Assembly (NCBI GenBank): GCA_023421135.1
Contig: JAEZUG010000013.1
Location: 1 to 18,983 of the forward strand
DNA length: 18,983 bases
Source of the DNA: Candidatus Cloacimonadota bacterium
GTDB lineage: Bacteria > Cloacimonadota > Cloacimonadia > Cloacimonadales > Cloacimonadaceae
Reading direction: 5' to 3'
A program made the translations under genes and the position numbers. Below, one piece after another: positions 14,488 through 18,983 of this stretch. The notes under the pieces are model-generated. The model saw nothing but the letters and a program-made list of their open reading frames with translations. It was not told the origin of the DNA and did no database searches. How positions within the stretch are numbered: the first letter of the stretch is position 1; each line of letters begins with the position of its first letter.

Positions 14488-14891
14488 ACGAGCCCAGGAT
14501 AAACCGCGAAATCGGCAGCAAAGGCATCACTGAAAAGCTCACCCACGAGCAGCGCAAGGAGCTCATGAACCTGATGAAGCGGATGTTGCCCCCGGTGCCC
14601 TCCAAAGGCATCATCGATATCCGGTTCTCGTTCTGGTTTTTCAAACGCTGGTATATCGTGATGATCTTTGGCAGAGACACCCGCAACCAATTTATCTCCA
14701 TGGATCGCGGTGATATGGATAAGAGCCTCACCTCGGTCGCCAAGCTCATCACCTATCTGATTCTGGTGATCGTGGTCTTCCTGCTGGTTGCGCTCTTTCT
14801 CTATCTGCTCAAGTCCTATGCCGGGATCAACATCTTTCCGGAAGCCCATCTGGGAGATATGATCCGCGGGTTGGGAAGGATCGGCGGATGA
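14484..14891 (+). CDS. Small single-pass membrane protein, unknown function
   Basis: 135 residues. The polar N-terminal half contains KELMNLMKRMLPPVPSKG. An aromatic/basic patch follows at about 49-64 (FSFWFFKRWYIVMIFGRD), probably membrane-surface seeking. One clear transmembrane helix lies at about 88-110 (LITYLILVIVVFLLVALFLY) and a short tail ends IRGLGRIGG. The N-terminus is likely cytoplasmic, judging by the positive charges. I do not recognise the family. It starts at an ATGA overlap with the polymerase gene and ends with an ATGA overlap with the glycosyltransferase gene. This translational coupling on both sides makes a spurious call unlikely. An accessory role for the polymerase or for membrane recruitment is a guess from position only. 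Confidence 0.8.
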   Translation: MNEPRINREIGSKGITEKLTHEQRKELMNLMKRMLPPVPSKGIIDIRFSFWFFKRWYIVMIFGRDTRNQFISMDRGDMDKSLTSVAKLITYLILVIVVFLLVALFLYLLKSYAGINIFPEAHLGDMIRGLGRIGG

Positions 14892-16054
14892 GGATTCTGG
14901 GCATCTCAAACTATTATCCACCCCATCATGAAGGTGGCTACGAGATCTCCGTGGCACAGACCCTGGAGCATCAGAGAGCCCGCGGACACCAGGTGCGGGT
15001 GCTCTGTGGAGACCGGGGTGGGAGCGGTGAAGGCTTTGATCAAAGCGGAATCAGCCGCAGTCTGCACTATCTGAATTACTCCTCCGGCAGCAGCCTGGAT
15101 AAGTACAGAGTGGAGCGCTATAACTATGCCCTCACTCAGAAGAGCATCCGGGATTTTGCTCCCGATCTGGTCTATATCGGCTCTCAAAAAGCCCTGTCTC
15201 TGGCACCTGCCCTGGCAGTACAGGATCTAAAGGTGCCTCATATCTTTGATATTGGCGATATCTGGCTCAAGAGCTATCTGGGCTCCGGTCTCAAGAGCCG
15301 CTTCTACCGCAAAATAAAGGCCACTCTACCCTTCACCGTGGGGGGCAAAGTGGTGCCACAGCCGGCAATTGTTCCCTCTGTCTGGCTCAAAGACCGCCTC
15401 TGGTTTGACTATAAAGTGGAGGATGTGCACGTGGTGCCCCGGGGAGTGGCTCTGGCTCCATTTCGGGATAAAGAACCCTCCAGCCCGCCTGCCTGGCTCT
15501 TTGCCGGGAGGATTGAGCCGCGAAAAGGCCTGCATCTGGTGATTGAAGCTCTGCGGGAGATCCGCAGGACGGAGCCAGAATTTGCCTTTAAGCTGGATAT
15601 CTATGGCTCTGAAGATCCCACCTATGCCCAAGACTGCCGCCGGATGATCTGTGAATTCCACCTGGAAGATTGCTTCAGCTTCCAGGGCAGAAGAGCCGAT
15701 ATGCAGGATGTCTGGCCGCAATATGATGTTTTGCTGATGCCCACTCTGGCAGAAGAAGCCTTTGGCAGAGTGATAATCGAAGCCATGGCAAACGGTTTGC
15801 CGGTGCTGGCAACCGGGAGCTGGGGACCTGCCGAGATCATCTCGGACAAGCAGGATGGCTGGCTCTTTGAGCCCCACAAAGAGGGAGACCTGGCGTCCCT
15901 TCTTCAGGCCATCACGCAGCTTCCGGCTTCCCGGCTGAAAGAGCTGGGAACTGCTGCCCGCAGCACCGTGGAGAGCCGCTATGAGATTGCACTTGTGCAA
16001 AAACAGATAGATTATATCTTGGATAAGCTAATGAATAAGAATAACAAGGGATAA
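14888..16054 (+). CDS. Glycosyltransferase family 4
   Basis: 388 residues, a complete single GT4 (GT-B fold) enzyme. The N-terminal loop YYPPHHEGGYEISVAQTLE is the acceptor-side Gly-rich motif. The donor side has WLFAGRIEPRKGLHLVIEAL and E290-x7-E298 in EEAFGRVIIEAMANGLPVLA, the usual nucleotide-sugar binding pair. EDCFSFQGRRADMQDVWPQYDVLLMPT is also normal for the family, and no catalytic residue seems missing. It likely adds one sugar to the polyprenyl-linked repeat unit at the cytoplasmic membrane face; the sugar is unknown. The ATG overlaps the preceding TGA by 4 bp and the next gene starts 2 bp after its stop, so translation is tightly coupled on both sides. Confidence 0.93.
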   Translation: MRILGISNYYPPHHEGGYEISVAQTLEHQRARGHQVRVLCGDRGGSGEGFDQSGISRSLHYLNYSSGSSLDKYRVERYNYALTQKSIRDFAPDLVYIGSQKALSLAPALAVQDLKVPHIFDIGDIWLKSYLGSGLKSRFYRKIKATLPFTVGGKVVPQPAIVPSVWLKDRLWFDYKVEDVHVVPRGVALAPFRDKEPSSPPAWLFAGRIEPRKGLHLVIEALREIRRTEPEFAFKLDIYGSEDPTYAQDCRRMICEFHLEDCFSFQGRRADMQDVWPQYDVLLMPTLAEEAFGRVIIEAMANGLPVLATGSWGPAEIISDKQDGWLFEPHKEGDLASLLQAITQLPASRLKELGTAARSTVESRYEIALVQKQIDYILDKLMNKNNKG

Positions 16055-16056
16055 AG

Positions 16057-16866
16057 ATGATGAAAAGCTCAAAGTATTTTGTCTTGCCTTGCCTGATCCT
16101 GCTTCTGCTGGTCTCTGCTTCCTGCTCCCGAAATCGCAACCGGTTTGCCAAATTCGAAGAGCGCGGGATGTTTGAACAGCGCATCAGGATCAAAACCCTG
16201 CCCACCAAGGCCACAATCTTCATCAATGAGGTGGAGATCGGACAGTCACCCCTGACCTACAGAATCCGCCATGAAGACAGGCGCATGATCAATATCAAAG
16301 CGGTTCCCCTCTATCCCAACCAATACACCCAGAATATCTTTCTAACGGTTCCGCCCATCCCCAAGACCATGACTATCTATATGAACAACTATCCGGAAGA
16401 TTACGATCTGCCCCAGGACAGAGCTTTCACTCCCCCTGCCAAGCCTGCACCTCAGGTGATCGTGCAGACCGAGACCCTGGTGGATACCGTCTATGTGCAT
16501 CAGAGGGAGACCCGCACCGAAATCCTGGCCCTTCCCACCATCTATTTTGACACAGCGCTCTACAATATCCGCACCGGAGAGCTGGAGAAGCTGGAGCAAA
16601 TCCTGCAGATCCTGAACACCAATCCGGATTTTGATCTGGAGATCTATGGCTTTGCCGATCGCCGTTCCTCAGATCGCTATAACCTGCAGCTCTCGCTCAA
16701 TCGCGCCAATTCCGTGCGGGAACACCTGATCTCCCGGGGTGTGGATCCGGAAAGATTGCGGGCCTATGGCCACGGCAGAGTGAACCGCATCAGTCCGGAC
16801 GGACCGGATAACGACCTGCAACAGAACCGCAAGGTGGACTTCGTCCTCAAACCCAGAGCCTACTAA
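16057..16866 (+). CDS. PEGA-OmpA domain outer-membrane lipoprotein
   Basis: 269 residues. A signal peptide (1-22) is followed by a probable lipidated Cys23 (LLLVSASC; the -3 Ser is unusual). A PEGA-like beta domain spans about 42-84 (RIRIKTLPTKATIFINEVEI, GQSPLTYRI). A Pro-rich spacer (about 113-133, TPPAKPAP) and a further extended stretch follow. The OmpA C-terminal domain spans about 160-266, with YFDTALYNIRTGELEKL, NLQLSLNRANSVREHL (209-224) and NRKVDFVL (257-264). These hold the Asn/Leu-Ser/Arg-Ala and Arg residues typical of peptidoglycan binding. It probably ties the outer membrane, and possibly the export channel, to the cell wall. ATG 16057 and ATG 16060 are both usable; AAGGG (16046-16050) precedes them. 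An OmpA-type anchor within a Wzx/Wzy operon is uncommon. Confidence 0.9.
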   Translation: MMKSSKYFVLPCLILLLLVSASCSRNRNRFAKFEERGMFEQRIRIKTLPTKATIFINEVEIGQSPLTYRIRHEDRRMINIKAVPLYPNQYTQNIFLTVPPIPKTMTIYMNNYPEDYDLPQDRAFTPPAKPAPQVIVQTETLVDTVYVHQRETRTEILALPTIYFDTALYNIRTGELEKLEQILQILNTNPDFDLEIYGFADRRSSDRYNLQLSLNRANSVREHLISRGVDPERLRAYGHGRVNRISPDGPDNDLQQNRKVDFVLKPRAY

Positions 16867-16870
16867 ACTG

Positions 16871-18463
16871 ATGACAGAAATGCCCTCAAGCGCCATGAGC
16901 CTGCGCAAACGTATGCTCATCAACACCATGTCCAACTATGGCAAGATGATCCTGGGCATGGCGATCACCATCTTTCTCACCCGGATCCTCTTTTTGGGGC
17001 TCACGCGGGAGGAATATGGCTTCTGGGCTCTGCTCTGGAGCATCTTTGGCTATTCCCTGCTGCTGGATTTTGGCTTTGGCACTTCCATTCAGAAATACAC
17101 CAGCGAATGCAGCGTGAGCAAGGATTGGGAGAGGTATAACCGCATCGTGAGCACCATCTTTTTCAATTACTGCCTCTTTGCTCTGCTAATTGCTGGCTTC
17201 ACCATCCTCATGAGCTTCAACCTCACCCGGATCTTTCACTTCAGTAATAGCGATCCTGCCTATTTCCGCAAGGTCTTCCTGCTCTTTGGCTTTGGTTCTG
17301 CCCTTGCCTTTCCGTTTGGCTTCTTCACCGAAATCCTGCGCGGTCTGCAGAGGATGCATCTGCGAAACCTGATCCAGATCTCCTTTACCACTCTGAACTT
17401 CGCTGGCATGGCGCTGATGATCCACCTGAAGATGAATCTCACAGGCATGGTCTTTGTGGCTCTGGGCACCAATCTGGCTGCCAGCCTGGTGATGATGGTG
17501 GTGGTGCATCGATTGATCCCGGAGTTCCGCATCCGGCCAAAGTTCTATGATCTCAGTCTCCTACGCTCGGTGATGAGCTTTTCCATTTTTGCCTATCTGA
17601 TCACCTTTACCAATGTGATTATCCTCAAGACAGATCAACTGGTGATCTCGCTCTTCGGCAGCGTGGCACTGGTGGCAATCTATCAGGTATCGATACGTTT
17701 GGCAGATACTTACCGCCAGTTTTCCGCTCAGTTTCTGGACAATCTGGGTCCAGTTGCCGCCACGCTCTTTGCCGCCGGCAACAAATCCAAGCTTACCGAA
17801 GTACTTTTGCAATCCAACCGCCTCATGGGCATGATCTCCAGCTTGCTGTTGATCCCGCTTCTGGTCTATGCAAAGCCTCTGCTTAAGCTCTGGCTGGATC
17901 TGGATCACACAGCCGGCCTGATTTGTGCTGTGATTCTGCTGCTTTCGATGTACACCCTGCTCTTTTTCCGCTCCTCCTCCGTGTATGTTCTGCTGATGTC
18001 CGGAGAACAGCGTATTCTGGCGCGTATAGCGCTTCTGGAGGCTGGGTTGAACTTGGGACTCAGTATTGCTCTGATGCGCATTTTACCGGGGGTTTTGGAA
18101 GCCTGGGGGATCAACCTGCCGGATGCTGCCATCATCGGGGTGGCGCTGGGGACATTTCTGCCCAATCTGGTGCTGGCTTTCAGCTTCAATATCCCCAAGG
18201 CTTGCCGCTTTGCCGGGATCAAAGTGGGGCAGTATTTACGGATTGTGGTGCTGCGCACCGGGCTGATTGCTACCCTGGGTTTTGCGTTTGCCTGGGCTCT
18301 CTACCTTCTGGCCTATCCTCAGAGGCTCATCACAGTGCTGCTCTACTGCGCTCTCACGGGTGTTTTCTTCCTGATCCTCGGCTATTTCATTGGCCTGGAA
18401 GGCTGGGAGAAAGCTCAGCTCCGGGGGATTATCCGCCAGCGTCTCAACCCAGCCCGCGGGTAA
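16871..18463 (+). CDS. Wzx-type polysaccharide flippase (MOP/MVF superfamily)
   Basis: 530 residues, with about 12-14 hydrophobic helices along the whole length. The N-terminus has the family pattern: a basic helix (LRKRMLINTMSNYGKM), then ITIFLTRILFLGLTREEYGFWALLWSIFG and DFGFGTSIQKYTSE, as in Wzx/RfbX-like transporters of the PST family. The middle has TDQLVISLFGSVALVAIYQVS, the conserved helix-7 region. It would flip the undecaprenyl-linked repeat unit from the cytoplasmic to the periplasmic leaflet before polymerisation. It starts 4 bp after the previous stop, with a poor ribosome site, consistent with coupling. It is the last gene of the run, and its TAA stop is immediately joined by an octamer repeat array rather than a recognisable terminator. 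Confidence 0.92.
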   Translation: MTEMPSSAMSLRKRMLINTMSNYGKMILGMAITIFLTRILFLGLTREEYGFWALLWSIFGYSLLLDFGFGTSIQKYTSECSVSKDWERYNRIVSTIFFNYCLFALLIAGFTILMSFNLTRIFHFSNSDPAYFRKVFLLFGFGSALAFPFGFFTEILRGLQRMHLRNLIQISFTTLNFAGMALMIHLKMNLTGMVFVALGTNLAASLVMMVVVHRLIPEFRIRPKFYDLSLLRSVMSFSIFAYLITFTNVIILKTDQLVISLFGSVALVAIYQVSIRLADTYRQFSAQFLDNLGPVAATLFAAGNKSKLTEVLLQSNRLMGMISSLLLIPLLVYAKPLLKLWLDLDHTAGLICAVILLLSMYTLLFFRSSSVYVLLMSGEQRILARIALLEAGLNLGLSIALMRILPGVLEAWGINLPDAAIIGVALGTFLPNLVLAFSFNIPKACRFAGIKVGQYLRIVVLRTGLIATLGFAFAWALYLLAYPQRLITVLLYCALTGVFFLILGYFIGLEGWEKAQLRGIIRQRLNPARG

Positions 18464-18494
18464 GTGGTGAAGTGGTGAAGTGATGAAGTGGTGG
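18463..18494. repeat. Octamer tandem array AGTGRTGA (right copy)
   Basis: Four contiguous 8-base units (AGTGGTGA, AGTGGTGA, AGTGATGA, AGTGGTGG), the first using the last A of the flippase stop codon. The array matches 342-373 in unit type and number but not order. Confidence 0.9.
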
Positions 18495-18537
18495 AGTGTG
18501 CTGCGCTGCTTCGCGTCGTGGACAAGCTTCCGATAGA

Positions 18538-18573
18538 ACGCAGATGACGCAGATGATTATGATTCACGCAGAT
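18538..18573. repeat. ACGCAGATG short repeats
   Basis: ACGCAGATG occurs in tandem at 18538-18546 and 18547-18555, with a third ACGCAGAT at 18566-18573 after an AT-rich stretch. It resembles a dispersed intergenic repeat. No gene is seen. Confidence 0.7.
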
Positions 18574-18588
18574 ATATCTCCTGAGACC

Positions 18589-18709
18589 GTTGCACATGCC
18601 TTCAAACATAGCGAGTATTAGGATTTACCTCTCTGCTCTGCGTATCGTCATTCCTGCGAAGGCAGGAATCCATACACTTGTTAACCAGATGTAGAACAAC
18701 GGGTTGTAG
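18589..18709. repeat. REP-like element, direct copy 1
   Basis: Positions 18589-18709 repeat at 18863-18983 with constant offset 274 and no gap visible; 18633-18672 is identical in both (40 nt). The core is a small hairpin, ATTCCTGC-GAAG-GCAGGAAT (18650-18669). The outer part is more diverged but both copies keep GTTGCACATG and GTTAACCAGATG. Confidence 0.88.
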
Positions 18710-18741
18710 TGCCCATGGATTCCTGCCTTCGCAGGAATGAC
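18647..18741. repeat. 27-bp perfect inverted repeat (REP-like hairpin pair)
   Basis: 18647-18673 and 18715-18741 are exact reverse complements with a 41-nt spacer. Each arm itself folds into an 8-bp stem with a 4-nt loop. The architecture is like paired REP elements, or the dRS3-type ATTCC-GGAAT repeats known from Neisseria. It could also act as a transcript 3' end stabiliser, as it follows the operon by about 190 bp. Confidence 0.85.
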
Positions 18742-18832
18742 ATAATATGAACAATAGGTGGCAACGAGTGTACCCTGACGGATTCTCGTGGAATGTCTGG
18801 AAACAGGTTATTATTCAATAGTCTTCTCCTTC

Positions 18833-18856
18833 TAATCCTGTAATCCTGAAATCCTT
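18833..18856. repeat. TAATCCTG tandem octamers
   Basis: TAATCCTG at 18833-18840 and 18841-18848, then AAATCCTT (18849-18856). It lies between the two direct REP-like copies. It is similar in style to the TAATCCC heptamers at 14-41. Confidence 0.7.
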
Positions 18857-18862
18857 AAGACA

Positions 18863-18983
18863 GTTGCACATGACGTAGAACAAGGCGTGTATAAGGTTTC
18901 ATCTCCCTGCTCTGCGTATCGTCATTCCTGCGAAGGCAGGAATCCACAAGTTTGTTAACCAGATGTTGAACAACTGGTTGTAA
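18863..18983. repeat. REP-like element, direct copy 2 (runs to window end)
   Basis: Second copy of 18589-18709, offset 274. The hairpin core is at 18924-18943. The 3' part AACCAG...CTGGTT can also pair. The element may continue beyond the window. Confidence 0.85.

Noticed and set aside
17923..18483. Second plus-strand frame of 186 codons inside the flippase gene
   Set aside because: The flippase frame has continuous membrane-helix coding through this stretch; the alternative frame is Cys/Gly/Ala-rich without a domain.
18415..18609. Minus-strand open frame of 64 codons at the right flank
   Set aside because: It runs through the octamer and ACGCAGAT repeats, so the product would be encoded by simple repeats (Ser/Thr/His runs).
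18647..18741. The 27-bp inverted repeat as the operon's intrinsic terminator
   Set aside because: No T-run follows either arm and the stem is 41 nt apart; the repetition of the arms elsewhere in the flank fits a REP-like element better.

Overview
The window suggests a Gram-negative (diderm) bacterium. It carries an outer-membrane polysaccharide exporter, two lipoproteins with apparent lipoboxes, and an OmpA-like peptidoglycan-binding domain. The GC content looks moderate, roughly one half (not computed). The intergenic style, with many short tandem repeats and REP-like hairpins, together with the divergent proteins, made me think of an FCB-type lineage such as Cloacimonadota. That is an impression only; no marker gene here can prove it.

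Layout. Positions 1-826 hold no gene. They contain a dense field of short tandem repeats (periods 7, 8 and 11), a 66-bp duplicated segment, an intrinsic terminator for something upstream of the window (317-341), and a strongly foldable stretch (614-677) ahead of the first gene. Positions 827-18463 are one co-directional run of 14 genes on the + strand with overlaps or very short gaps, apparently one operon. The only sizeable internal gap (95 bp) lies before the STAS gene and contains a perfect hairpin. Positions 18464-18983 hold no gene. They contain an octamer array like the one on the left, ACGCAGAT repeats, and a REP-like element present as two direct copies and one inverted copy.

The operon encodes a Wzx/Wzy-type surface polysaccharide pathway. 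A membrane sugar-1-phosphate transferase (5205) starts the lipid-linked glycan. Three glycosyltransferase proteins extend it: a double-domain protein (839), a GT4-WecG/TagA fusion (3226) and a GT4 (14888). A flippase (16871) moves the unit across the membrane and a Wzy-like protein (13117) polymerises it. A Wzz/Wzc-like co-polymerase (10065) and a Wza-like lipoprotein (12058) would control length and export. A PEGA-OmpA lipoprotein (16057) may anchor the exporter to peptidoglycan. No sugar-nucleotide synthesis genes are present, so precursors must come from elsewhere.

The unusual part is the middle. There is a STAS-domain protein (6020). Next comes a three-domain protein (6395) that looks like a sugar nucleotidyltransferase, a left-handed beta-helix and a phosphoglycosyl transferase joined together, with catalytic residues missing at both enzyme ends. 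It is followed by a Pol-beta-type nucleotidyltransferase (7811) and a cytoplasmic alkaline-phosphatase-superfamily enzyme (8942). The co-polymerase also has a degenerate kinase domain. I infer that this operon contains a control module made of pseudoenzymes and a possible nucleotidyl add/remove pair, acting on polysaccharide assembly. This is a hypothesis from sequence motifs only.
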